This document shows, piece by piece, positions 38,018 to 49,817 of a stretch of 64,000 bases of DNA. The DNA lies in assembly GCA_014904985.1 (NCBI GenBank), contig MU128909.1, positions 813,111 to 877,110 of the forward strand. Reading direction: 5' to 3'. The notes below the pieces were generated by a model. It was not told where the DNA came from. It saw nothing but the letters and a program-made list of their open reading frames with translations, and made no database searches. The stretch comes from Hydnum rufescens UP504 (lineage: Eukaryota > Basidiomycota > Agaricomycetes > Cantharellales > Hydnaceae). How positions within the stretch are numbered: position 1 is the stretch's first letter; each line of letters begins with the position of its first letter. The translations under genes were made by a program, and so were the position numbers.

Positions 38018-38676
38018 AGTTGGGTATAGTGTATAACCCCGGCGGAGGCCTTTAACGCCGAATTGGGGCTAAGAAGCAGACGTCACGCGGAACGTAACAG
38101 CCCGCGCTCCGACTTCCAAAGATCTGCTTTACTGGTTAATTTAGCTCAAGCGAGGCGCTAAATGTTGGTGCTCGCCAAGTTCGACACCCGCGTGGTTAAG
38201 TACGGGACATTACGAGGAATGTCTCGGGTGGGACCAGGGATTTCAACCAACTCGCAAGAGGCAAGCAACGCTGAATCTGATTTATCTAAGTACCCGTCTT
38301 TATGTACATTCAAGGGTAGTGACTGCCTGCTTGAACCCCGCCAAAGAGGCAAAAAACCTGACTTGATTGACCTAGGTGCTAATTTATACAGCATTCAATA
38401 CAGGGAGGAAATAAATATAAGGGAACGGAGCTAGGTGGTGGTGGAACCAGGGGCAGAAACCCCCAGAGTGAGCGTGAAGAATTGGAAGCCATGACAGATC
38501 CACAAGGCGAAAGGTGAGGGAGTGATAGGGAGGGCGTGGAGATGACAGGGAGCGAACGAAAGTGGAAATCTGCACTGGCATTACTACGGTCCCAAGCAGA
38601 AGGCAGGGAAAGGTGGCCTGTTATGCGGTTGTGACGATGTACTATACGTGAGAGAGAAACGCACACCAAATCACGC

Positions 38677-41304
38677 TTAGTCGCCAGGCAAGCGAGGATT
38701 TGACGTTGAGGACTCGATTTCCCCGGGTTCATATTCTGGTGATTGTTGGTTAAGGACAGGATCGCGGGGTGTCGCGTAAGTATATGGAGACTGGGGATCC
38801 AAGGTTGGATTAGTTGTGGGGGAATTGGCGTAGAGCGCAACGGTGAGCGTCCACGCGAGGGATGATCACGTTCGTCAGCAGAGGAAGAGCCCGAGCCCGA
38901 TGGAGAGGCGCTGTGCGTGTGGGCAGGATTAGGCCGGGGCATTGGTGGAAAATGTGACAAGAGAGATTCAGGGGTGATCTCCTCGAGGGTGGGTATATTG
39001 GCCAGGCCATCGGGGCGAACCGCAAGGTGCGTGTGGGTAAAGGCTGCGGGTGGGTAAATTACACCTCGTCTCCCATGTGACCGCGATCGTGAGAGGTCCA
39101 TGGCTGTGGAAATGGGCCCTCCCTCACCTCCATCATGCGGAGGAACGAGGTCACCTAGCTCGTCTGGATCGGTCCACTCGCCTACATTCGTGCTTGCGGT
39201 CATCATACTCGCTCGCGAATAATGAGTTGATTGTCTCCATTCGCTCCAGCGTATCGATCGTAAGGTCTCTTCATCGATGTCTCCCGATGGATCCCCCTTG
39301 CCCCATCTGGATTTCTTTCTCCTGGGCACTGCAATAACGAGGGTCGCTGGTTTGTCGACGCCATCGCTAGAATCGCCGGACCAAGCCGCCTTTCCAACGC
39401 CAATGGCACCATCGCTGTGCCCGGCATCAGGGGCGTTAGATGCCGCAGGGGGTGGCGCGACTTTTAGTTTGCGACGAACGATAAAGCAGCGTGCGAGGAA
39501 TACGATGATACATGCCCCGAAAAAGGACAGGACGCCAATAACGACAGATATCCCTACGGGTATGCCGTGTTGAACGTTCGAATTTGGCGCACGAGTGTAG
39601 CTCGGGAGGCTTCCTGTCCCATGCGATGTCGGATTCCCTCCTGACGGAGACGGTAAAGGCATTTGGTCCACACGGACGATGTGAAACTCCTGGAGTGCCT
39701 GCGTGATATTCGTCAAAGAAAAGAGTCCAATCTCTGCACTATTGGTTGGTGCTGTGGAATTGGCATATTCAATGCTTCCTCGGCGATTATATGACAAGAC
39801 CGTATACACATTTCGCAGGAAGGCTACACCGAGAACGCTACAGACGAGGTCAATCTACATAGGATTTCATTCTCGGAGAGACTCTTCACTTACAGGTCCG
39901 CTGTTGTCAGAGCCGCGGCTTGTAGGGCCCCAACACAGAGGGATTGATCTAGGACCTTAGATGAAGGGAACGTAAGATCCAAAGGGTGGATTGGATAGGT
40001 CCCCAGTCCGAGGGAAATGGATATATTCATTGGGGTGGTACAAGGAACGTAATCTGATTCAAGACGTATGAATAGGGCACGTGGACTAGGAACGAGAATG
40101 ACTCACATGTGCCGTCGGTAGCGGGAGAAACACCATAGGCACCATACACTGCATTCGTTACATCGCTTCGCGCAAAAATGAAAGGTACACCCTACACGAG
40201 AGTGATATATTGAGCAGCTGCCACAAGAACAAGCCATGGGCCACCCACCGTATCCAGGACAGCCATGGGGAAAGCATTATTCGGGTTTGCCTTGGATCGC
40301 CCAAGAGGGATATTGGCACCCACACCATTGACGTACACAGAGAAATTGGTCACAGGGATGCTCCAAAGTAACGTGCCCATAGGGTACGCCGCAACTGTTG
40401 TGAATATAACCTCTGTGGGATCGGGTATGACATCCAGGGGGTGCATACCGATTCCCAGTAGCGAAGGTATTCTCCCTGGCATGCTGGGTCGCTCGAGGAG
40501 AATACTGAAGAAGTGCTCTGTAGGGGCCTCGGATCCCATCCCAAATACGTTCGAGGCGATGGGCGCCCCATCAGGGGCGTTGCCATCTGTAGGGGTGATG
40601 GATTGTGCTATTTTGGAGTTGAGGGGGAACGCCAAGCCAAGGAGGCCGGAGTATCCAATCGAAAGTTCTTCATCGATGACTTGCGAGGCCACAGCTGACG
40701 AGACAATGGATTTAGCGGGCCAACATATCGGGGACCCCGAGGGCAGACCTTCGCACCAAATGCTTGATTCTCAATATTGTACGATCCAACTTGAAGCGTG
40801 TCCCAATAGATTTCGCCAGAGACAGATCCACGCAGATAACTCATACTAAAACTCTCGGCCGTATCTACTGAGCTCGATGATCGAGAGGGATCGTATTTTG
40901 GGATGGAAGAGGATGAGCAAGATGATGAAGAGCAAAGTTTCCCGCGACCCACTGATGTTCGTACATCAATATGAGATGATAGACAATGATAGACAGGATA
41001 ACAAGTAGACTGACTGAGTCGGACGAGCCAATATCAACCTGAAGGACGTATACATCAGACGCTCCAGAGCCGAACTTCACCGGAAGAGCGTAGACGGCCA
41101 CTGAAATCCCATCTCCTGGAAAAACAATCCAAGAATGCACGTCAAGACAAGGCTGAAAAAGCCAGCCCTTAAGATTGTAGACAACGTGTCGCACACACCC
41201 AAGAGGGTGAGATCAACCAAAGATCCGTTAGTGCCTCCCTGGTCTTGGTCTCGTGGGGAGAAGGCTCTCCCTTTGCCCTTGATGTCGCGCCTCGCCGGCA
41301 TCAT
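38677..41304 (-). CDS. Membrane-anchored aspartic protease (pepsin family A1)
   Basis: The propeptide-like exon MMPARRDIKGKGRAFSPRD joins DGISVAVYALPVKFGSG. The first catalytic motif is VLQVDIGSSD (Ile in place of the usual Thr). Then SVSGEIYWDTLQVGSYNIE, GYSGLLGLAFPLNSKIAQSI, and the second motif AVLDT|GVPFIFARSD, which an intron splits. A C-terminal AFLRNVYTVLSYNRRGSIEY follows. Next come a Ser/Pro linker, a membrane segment (VGISVVIGVLSFFGACIIVF), a basic stop-transfer (RRKLK) and a cytoplasmic tail of about 250 residues rich in Ser/Pro. The frame breaks three times, near 40941, 39925 and 38818, each in a G/C run where one added base restores family sequence; the intended end is then SSTSNPRLPGD-stop at 38677. 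A signal peptide exon upstream of 41304 was not found. Confidence 0.82.
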
Positions 41305-42005
41305 CTCGGACTTGTAGATGCAGCAAGCTTGTACTGATGGACCGTGCCTGAGTAGCAGTCTCTTGGACAATATGACAGTTGTTCACGGGCTAGGTCACAG
41401 GATCCAAGTCGATGCCGAAAACTGATCTAAATAAGTCGCACTTCTAAGAATTTACGTCCAACGAGTGAATCGATCAATGTATGTTTCGTTTGTGAATGTG
41501 AGGTGGTAAGCGCTGAGGGCCTGGGGACTTGCCGAGGCGTGAAAAGGCGCGGAAGCAGGAGAGTCACTCAGTCGGGTTCACCCAAGGAACACAGCAGAAA
41601 GGGTGTGCGAGGTGTGGATAGAAATGCAAGGGTTATGTAAGCGAATTCACATAACAGGAGTGGAAGAAAACCATGACATTGGAGGCTACGTATACGATGG
41701 GGAAGAAAACTATGGAGGGAGAAGGGAATAAGGAAGGGGGATCAGGTAGGAACGGAGGACGTCGACGGCAGATGCTGATATAAAAAATGTCATGTCATAG
41801 TCCAGGCGAAGAGTCCATCCATCCTTCCGATCCTCGAGAGGGGGACAAGGGTAGTAGGGCAAATATTGTTTATGATGCGGAAGGTACACCGGTTGAAGAT
41901 GAAATCAAGGACAGTACGAGACGAAACGCGAGAAGAGAAGAGGGCAGGAAAGATGTTGGTCGTCGGGGAACTCATGTTGAAGAGGCGAATAGGCGAAATC
42001 CAACT
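41305..42005. other. Intergenic region (protease 5' / RHO1 3')
   Basis: Should contain the protease signal-peptide exon and promoter; I could not identify that exon. Otherwise nothing is seen. Confidence 0.45.
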
Positions 42006-42889
42006 CTACATAACAACGCACTTCTTGCTCCTCTTGTGTACTCTCGACAAGAGGGCTGCGCGGGTTGCATACTGAAAGACCTCGCGCACACCCTCACCCG
42101 ACTTGGCACTGCATTCGAGATAATGACGGGCACCAATCTTTTGCATGACGGCCATGCCCTACGATACACCAAGGGTGTCAGATCGGAAAGGGGCCCAGTG
42201 AGGCAAGTCTCACTCACTTCCTCGGGTGTCACGGGCCGCTGTTGGGTCTTTCGCAGTTCCTCAATTGTCTTGGGGTCACGTCGGAGATCCTTCTTACACC
42301 CAACGAGGATGATGGGGAGGCCGGCGCAGAAATGCATGACTTCAGAGATCCACTATAAACGAGGGGGGTATTATTTAGGGTGCCGTGGCGAAAGTTGGCC
42401 TGCAAAATAAAAAGCGAACCTTCTCTTGCACGTTATCCAGGGAATCAGGACTATCGACGGCGAAACAGATCAGGATGACATGAGAGTCGGGGTAACTGAG
42501 GGGACGAAGACGGTCATAGTCCTCCTGACCAGCCGTATCCCATAATGCAAGCTCGACGTGCTTCCCATCAACCTCCACATCGGCAACATAATTCTCGAAC
42601 ACGGTTGGAACATACACCTGGAAAGTCCCCAAGGACGAAGGACGTTGTTAGGTCATGAACTAGGATGAAAAAGATGATGACCTCGAGGCCGGTCATTGGG
42701 AGAGCAACAATAGGCACCCGGCGCTGGGGCCTGTCAATTGTAGCCGGGAGAGGGGTACAGTGGCTCCTAAGGCTAGACTGAAAGAGAACTGACCTCTGGG
42801 AATTTGCCTTTAGAGAACACGATCAAGAGACAGGTCTTTCCGCAGGCACCATCTCCCACGATAACGAGCTTGCGACGAATCTCTGACAT
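42006..42889 (-). CDS. RHO1: Rho1-type small GTPase
   Basis: Regulator of beta-1,3-glucan synthase, protein kinase C and actin in fungi. From MSEIRRKLV it reads G1 [19 protein letters not shown], effector loop [19 protein letters not shown]3 [54 protein letters not shown] (GCKKD as in Rho1/RhoA), [20 protein letters not shown], and G5 [21 protein letters not shown] polybasic end (RVHKRSKK) and the CAAX box CVVM-stop follow. A terminal Met usually favours farnesylation, where many fungal Rho1 proteins end in Leu and are geranylgeranylated. Four or more exons, frame intact. It stands divergently from the permease, about 1 kb away. Confidence 0.95.
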
Positions 42890-43916
42890 AGCGAGCGGAT
42901 TGAAGGCGGGAGGATTGCTTGTGCACCTCTTGGATGAATCGTGAAGCGAAGGGCGGTGCTCAAGGCGGTGGCTTTCGCTCGTTCCACTTGGCGGAGCGGA
43001 GTTTGAAAACTCAGCAATTGCTTGCTGCTTTTTGCTTCCCTCAGTTCTTTTCTCTCTGCGGCTGGACCGGCAGCCCAATGGAGAGTTGACTGCGCGCTAG
43101 TCGCTTAGCATGGTGCGGTTGATGCACAGCTGTGCATTCCGCCCCGTCCAATTTTTGGCACCGGCTAAGGGAATCGACAATTGTCCGGGGGTTAGAGGGA
43201 TGGGGTTATCGTGGCAAGCCTCTTGGAGGCTAGGAGGATATTGTGATTCATGGGGCCTCACGACGCCACGCAACAAGCAGGAGATCAGTCTCGATCGCCT
43301 GGTCTGGACCATCTGGCCATGGTTTTCAATCGACTCGCCCACAGAGTTCATAGCGGGGGTAGATGGGGGAACTCGTACTCCGTTATGAGGGCTTCTCTCA
43401 TATCCAAGTTCCATGTATTCTATGTGATAATATCACTGGAGTGTGCTACACGCTGGCTTGCTTGCTCAGATCTGGTTTATCTAACCCGCTTTTCAATCAT
43501 TTGTGAGCTGGTGCTACCATCGTGGCCAGTGTTGACGGCGGGTGGATTGACAGACCGCGATTTTATTTGAATGTCTGATTGATAGATTTAAGTAGCCGCT
43601 GACATGGACGTGGGTGCTACCGAGCTCGTGGCAGCTGGTAATAGCCTGGTATTGACAGCTTAGTCTTGCCTTGGCTCTCAGTTACTCCGCGGATAGCCGT
43701 TACCGACACCGCCTGCCGCCTACACGCGGAGCGAAGATCCTACATACAGCGGGATTATGGCTTCATCATTCGGACTCCATGCTCATCTTATATAGCCGAG
43801 TGGCATATGCAGAGGGGGAGCATACATAAACCCCATACTCCTCTTTCTTCACCCAGACTCCCAAAGGCGAAAGCAATAAGGGTACTCCCAAAAGCCGGCT
43901 TGCTATTTTCTTTACA
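42890..43916. other. Divergent intergenic region (RHO1 / permease)
   Basis: Promoters and leaders of two divergent genes. The frames at 43110-43570 and 43666-43935 have no family signal. Confidence 0.55.
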
Positions 43917-46332
43917 ATGTCGAACGGCGTCGTGACAGAGCAGCCACAGAGGAGACGTGCCTTGGGTCGCATGGTCGATAGCTTCAAGCCCCCGATCGAT
44001 GAAAAAGCGGTCGATGCCTCAGTTGACGTCCAGGAAGTCGACCCTGAGAAACGGGGGTTCGCGTCATCCAATACAGGCGTCCCCGATGGTGACCAGTCCC
44101 CTGATGATTCTGGCCTCAAGCGTCGTCTCCATGGCCGGCATCTCCAGGTCAGTCACCCCTTGCCACCATAATAAACGTATTCTTGAACTTATTTCACTCA
44201 TGGAATAGATGATCGCCCTAGGCGGATCCATAGGCACTGGATTGTTCATTGGCTCTGGGAGTGCCTTGGCCAAAGGAGGGCCAGGGAACGTGCTCATCGA
44301 CTTCCTTCTTATCGGCTTCATGTTATTCAATGTTGTCAACGCCTTGGGTGAACTCGCTGTTGTCTTCCCTATGTGCGGGATCCTCCCCCCTAACATCACT
44401 CTGTGCGAGCCTACTGACACGACTCCCCACTCCAGCCAGGGCTCTTTTTCTGTTTATAGGCAGGATAATGTTTTTTTGGCATCAGGGGGTGACTATTTAC
44501 TCATTCCCGCAGTACCCGTTTTATTCATCCCGCGTGGGGATTTGCAATGGGCTGGAACTATGTCCTGCAATGGATTATGACACTCCCTCTGGAATTGACG
44601 GCCGCGGCCATCACCATTCAGGTGCGTTATAGAAGCTCATGGTATAGTTCATTCTTCGCTGATTACAAAACACCATTGTAGTACTGGGACTATCCCCCAT
44701 CTATCTCGCCCGCTGTTTGGATTTCCATTTTTCTGGTTATCACTCTCGGCATCAACCTTCTCGGCGTCCGTGGATACGGAGAGGCTGAATTCGTCTACTC
44801 CAGTGTCAAAGTCCTCGCAATCATTGGTTTTATTATTCTTGGCATAGTCAGTGAGTGGGAATGTCCCTATGACTGCGTTGTTTCCGACCGGATACTGACG
44901 TTCATTTCTCCAGTTAATTGCGGAGGCGCACCTAATCACCATTATTATGGTGTAGAAACATGGAGAAACCCGGCGCCTTTAATAGTACCCCTCTTCTCTC
45001 CCTTGGCCTTATCCACTAGCTGATAGCTCAAATTTCCGCAATAGATGGATTCAAAGGTTTCTGTACGGTATTCAGCACTGCGGCTTTTGCCTTCGGTGGT
45101 ACCGAGCTAGTCGGCCTCGCTGCCGCTGAGACCCAGAACCCTCGAAAGACCTTGCCAACTGCAACAAAGCAAGTGTTCTGGAGAATTGTCAGTCTTTTTC
45201 CTCTCGTCGCGATAAGAGTCGCCCTCATTAGACAATGTTTTCCAACATACAGTCATTCTTTTATATTATCTCTCTGCTCATTGTTGGCAAGTCATGCATG
45301 CCGTTTTGGACTGTGCTTCTAATAATTCAAATGCTACTTCATAGGATTCTTGGTTCCCTCTAATGACCCGCGGTTGCTCAACGGGGCGTCGTCGTCTGAC
45401 GCGAAGGCGTCCCCCTTCGTTATTGCTATTAAGAATGCCGGTATCAAGGGTTAGTTTTCAGCTTATAGCGAGCCATTTTTGTCATTGAGACTCGCGCGCA
45501 GGCCTTCCTTCTGTCATGAACGCTGTCATTTTGGTATCCGTGTTGTCCGTTGGCAACTCTGCCGTGTTTGCTACATCGCGGACGCTTACTGCTCTCGCCG
45601 CTTACAAGCAAGCTCCTCCAATATTTACCTATATCGATCGCGAAGGTCGTCCTCTCGTTTCCATCCTTCTTGTCCTGATCTTCAGCTCCCTTGCATACGT
45701 TGGGCTCAGCAGTAGCTATACAGATGTATTTAACTGGCTTCTTGCCCTCGGAGGCCTCTCGGCTTTGTTCACGTGGGCCAGTGTTTGCCTTGCACACCTT
45801 CGTTTCCGTCAGGCATGGGCGTATAATGGACGCACCGTGGAGGAGCTTCCGTTTAAGGCTGCCTTGGGCATCTGGGGGTCTTGGTTCGGATTGTACGTGT
45901 CTTCCTCGCCTGCCTTCTTGTGAATGGGCCCCTGATTCGTGATCTAGGATCTTCAATATCTTGGTACTAATCGCGACGTTCTACGTTTCCTTGTTCCCGA
46001 TCGATGGGAAGCCCAATGCCAAAGTTTTCTTCGAGTCATACCTTGCCGCACCCCTCGTGCTTGCGTGCGTCGTGTTTCCCTTCTTTCCGCCATATGAACC
46101 GTTCCTGACTAAATATTTTAACTCCACAAACTTCATCTGTTTCCATCTTCGCTAAATGGTTAGGTTCTTCTTGTTCTGGTGGGCATGGAAACGCGACTCG
46201 ATCGTCAAACTGAAGGATATCGATATCGATGTTGGTCGTCGAGAGTTCCCATTTCTCGAACAACTCCGCGCTGAGCGGGCGGAAATTGCGGAGAAGCAAT
46301 TTTTCTCGCGCTGGCTTGCCATCCTCTGTTGA
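43917..46332 (+). CDS. Amino acid permease (APC superfamily, YAT type)
   Basis: Proton-coupled amino acid importer of the plasma membrane with a 12-helix fold. A cytosolic N-tail ([19 protein letters not shown]) leads to the signature [20 protein letters not shown], then [140 protein letters not shown] and [19 protein letters not shown]. It ends in a polar tail ([20 protein letters not shown]) then LC-stop. The intron 44460-44512 starts GCAGGA and is GC-AG; it joins GSFSVYS to TRFIHPAWG. Roughly ten exons, intact. Substrate range unknown. Confidence 0.94.
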
Positions 46333-47518
46333 GCCCATGCATATATACATACATTCCCTCTGTGCAATGGCCGATTCCAAAAGATACCAAAGCAAGTCAC
46401 GCTGTGATACTGTTGTCATGCTATTTGCAAATCTACCCTAATCCTCTTGTTCTCACTGCATCCTTTGGTTGATTGTTTTTGTTGCCTAGACCTGTCTATG
46501 TAACATTTATAATGTACATCTCCATGACAGTTTCCCTCACGCGTGCCTCTCGGCTCGGGCATCCTCATTCTCTATTTATCGTAGCCGCCTTGGCGTTTTT
46601 AATACGGAATCCTCGTCCCGGAACATTGAAGGTATCAATGTCATCGATATTGCATTGATATAATAGCTGATGTCGCTGAGGCTGAATCAGATCATCCTGA
46701 CACCTGAAATCGGAGATGGAAAAATACGTACACTCTTCACACTAGAGCGATACAAATACCGTGGCTAGCTGCAGCATCCCTGGGCCCGGTCCGCCGCAGG
46801 TGATGTATCTAAGCGCGCGCCTAATGTTATCCGAGATCGCCGCAGGTTCATCAGAGTTCCCAATGAATCGAGATCTCAAGAAGACGGTAACCGTTGTTGT
46901 TTCTGAGATGGCGTGAATTTGTCCGCATTCGATGCGAGTGGGAGGTGAACCCCAAGATCATCGGAACCTCGTTGTAGAAGTTCGCAGTGTGCAATTCATG
47001 CGTGACGTTTCTCCAAGGACGAATAGCCTCGTTCTTCCATGCTCAGCTTCGATATTTCCGCTTTACGCAACCGTGGAATGGTCATCGCCCAGTGCTGAAG
47101 AACTCATCGTTTCGGGAAAGTTGGGGGAGTGGATATCTTCGTTGTGCTGAGCATCAAATAACGAAAGGTGGAGGTATGACGATCCTGATGACCGATACCA
47201 TACTTCTGACACACGTGCTTTCCAAAATAACTCACTTGTAGACCTGATTTAGGACAATTAGACATCCACCTAATAAGTGACCGACCGTACATTATCACCC
47301 AGGTTGGCACAAGCGCGCCTAATGACGCGCCCAACTTGAAGCCCATGCGTGCCCCTTTTTGAGCTGTTAATGGAGATACGGTAGAGAGAGATGAGTACAC
47401 CAGCCCTACACCTCGCCCTTTCTGTTTGTTATTGTTCTTATGTAAGATCGCTTGCCATTCTGAGAAAAAGCATGTGACATGACAGTGTGACAAATGCTTC
47501 AATTCTCAACTACCGCAC
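46333..47518. other. Intergenic region
   Basis: A minus-strand open frame of 132 codons (47104-47502) contains a short Gly-rich hydrophobic piece (GARMGFKLGASLGALVPTW), but I could not build a convincing gene. Otherwise nothing is seen. Confidence 0.45.
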
Positions 47519-48231
47519 ATGCCAGACACATTTGCCATGAGCTCTGAAGAGCTAGATAGTGCTGGTGGCTCAATACAAGCACCCCCCCGGGATAAATATC
47601 GATATCGCATTCCCTCTTGGTTCCCAAGTCCGCAATACACGTTAGAGAATTCAGGCAGTGTCGGTATGTACTTTTAGATACGTGGAAGAACGACACCGCT
47701 GAGCAGGTTGTTTTTGGCTCTGACACCATGCAGCCCGGGATCATCTGGCCAATGAACGAACGTGGCTTGCTTATCTTCGGACGAGTCTCGCCTTAGGGTC
47801 AGCAGGCGTCGGTAGGTTTCATGCATTTTTTTTCCACCTGCGCATTTTGAATCGTCCAATGATTTCCACCGCACAGTTCTTGTCCAGTTGTTTAACACCT
47901 CTGCAGCGAACGAGTCAGGAAAGGCGGGCCTGTCGAGCTGGCATATTCAGCGCTTCGCACGTCCATTGGGAGCCACAACGGTGGCCATGGGTATCATGAT
48001 ACTATGCATCGGTGTGTTTGGCCCTCCACTACCGATCCCTTACATTTCTCAGTCTGTTTCGATATGGCCCTCTAAACAGGTGCATATCGATATTTTAAAA
48101 TCCAACATGCCCTCACTATTGGCCGATTTCCGCCCGCTAGAAAATCGACGGCCCTCATTACCTGTTTGGTCGTCGCTATCATCGTTGTCGCGTTTGGGGT
48201 ACTGCTTCGGGCCGTTTCACGCCAACATTGA
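47519..48231 (+). CDS. DUF202 (YidH-like) membrane protein
   Basis: A small three-helix membrane protein of the DUF202 family, whose function is not well established. Four exons join in frame: MPDTFAMSSEELDSAGG.. FPSPQYTLENSGSV; ARDHLANERTWLAYLRTSLA (the family signature); VVLVQLFNTSAANESGK with IQRFARPLGATTVAMGIMIL; and AYRYFKIQHALTIGRFPPAR, TALITCLVVAIIVVAFGVLL, RAVSRQH-stop. The splice junctions GTATGT..GCAG, GTAGGT..ACAG and GTGTGT..ACAG each restore family sequence. The N-terminal tail of about 45 residues is cytosolic and Ser/Pro-containing. In fungi DUF202 proteins are usually assigned to internal membranes; location here is inferred. It converges with the F-box gene 1.6 kb away. Confidence 0.85.
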
Positions 48232-49817
48232 TGCTCCCTAAACTGAAGATAGCCGACAAGTCATATCTATTTGACACTTCCGTTGGAACGTGCTCTGGGG
48301 ATAACGATCACTCACGACGTATCCGAGATCGGGTGGTGCAAGGTCGTGGACCGGTGCCATCTCCTGAGCGCCTACGGAGGAACCCTGGGAAGAGCCAGCC
48401 TCCTGGATTTGTTGCCACGACCATCTAGACGACCCAAGCATTCACATTAGGATAATATAGGAAAGTCACCGCACGCCTGATTCTTCAAAGCGGCTTTGTT
48501 CAGGGAGTAAAGTCCGAAAGAGGGGCGGTTAAATAAGAATCCCCATAGGGGACCAGTGTTTGAGGCGTTTGTATCTCGGGATACATGTATGTACTGACAA
48601 GGATTGCCAATCAGGAATCTGTAATTTTGCATTATCCCCATGGTATTTGCCAAAAGAGTTCTGCAGAGGGAGCAACGATAAGCCGAATAAGATGATCTCC
48701 AGAGCCCTTCAGACTGAATAGAAGTTCCTCTTCATCTTAAGGTATGTCGGTTCAGGCTCGCTGCTTTGGCCGCTGTTGCGTAGTGGAGCGCTCGGACTCA
48801 TGTGTCTGCTTGATCCATGGGTGCAATTTACAGGGTTCCAGGGGTGTTTCCACAGCTGTGTCCACGAATTCCACAGAAGGCCTGGACCCTGTTGATTTAT
48901 GATCATGGTAACTGTTATGGGTCAACCATAGGGGGAGCTAAGCGGTTGATTGACCATTGACCCTCCAGTCGGTATTCCACGTTCGATCGCATGCACCTGC
49001 CATAGATGGCCCTTTATGCAGAGAATCATTCCTCTCCCAGGTAACTGAGCCACCTGAAGCGACGAGGAGCTGGATGTCGCTGACCAAGAAAAACGAATGT
49101 AATCAGATAGCCGAAAGCTCGTCCGCTCCCCATGGCTGGATGCTAGGTCGACAGACTTTGGGATGGTGCCTTGAAGCCCCTAGATTTCGGAAAGTCATCT
49201 GGGTTGCATGCGAGTGTAGAAGCAAATATATGGTAAGGGAGCGTTAGGGGCTTTATCAAGTATCGGTGACTTGCATTGCTTTCGTTATGTTAACATCTCT
49301 TGGAAAGCGAGTTTGTTCTAGTTGTGGGGAAGGGCAGGTGGAAGTGGCATTCAGTGGTGATTTCCCACTGTGTCAAACACGGCACTGAATTCACACCCAG
49401 ATATCCTAGAGGCTATACATGGTTCTTTCAGAGATGGTAAAGTCGCACACTAGTCTCACACTCGGAAGTAGTGAACACCCTGCAATGACGCATTGGTCAG
49501 ACCCAAAGAGGAAGAGCAGAACTCGGCGGGCAATCATATCGTACGTTTAATGGGCAGTGTGGTCTCCCGGGAAGGACATCACATGGTCAAGATGACTAAC
49601 TCTGCGTCATCTTCACCGTCAACCTCCTAGAAAAGCCAGGCTGCTTAGTGGTCGCCAAAATCGACAAGAGGAGTAGCTGACATCCACCAAGAGGACATGC
49701 TCATCGTCAATCATAGCACCCTCGTTATGACCTCGAATCGGGGATCCAAGCTTTCGACGGGTAATACGATACGGCAGAGTGGTGCTGAAGCGACACCTAA
49801 TGTGGTATAGGGACAGT
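48232..49817. other. Convergent intergenic region (DUF202 / F-box)
   Basis: 1.6 kb without a recognisable gene on either strand; short frames only. Confidence 0.55.

Noticed and set aside
47104..47502. Minus-strand frame with a Gly-rich hydrophobic piece, considered as a Romo1/Mgr2-like protein
   Set aside because: The order of motifs does not fit that family and the exons could not be joined in frame.
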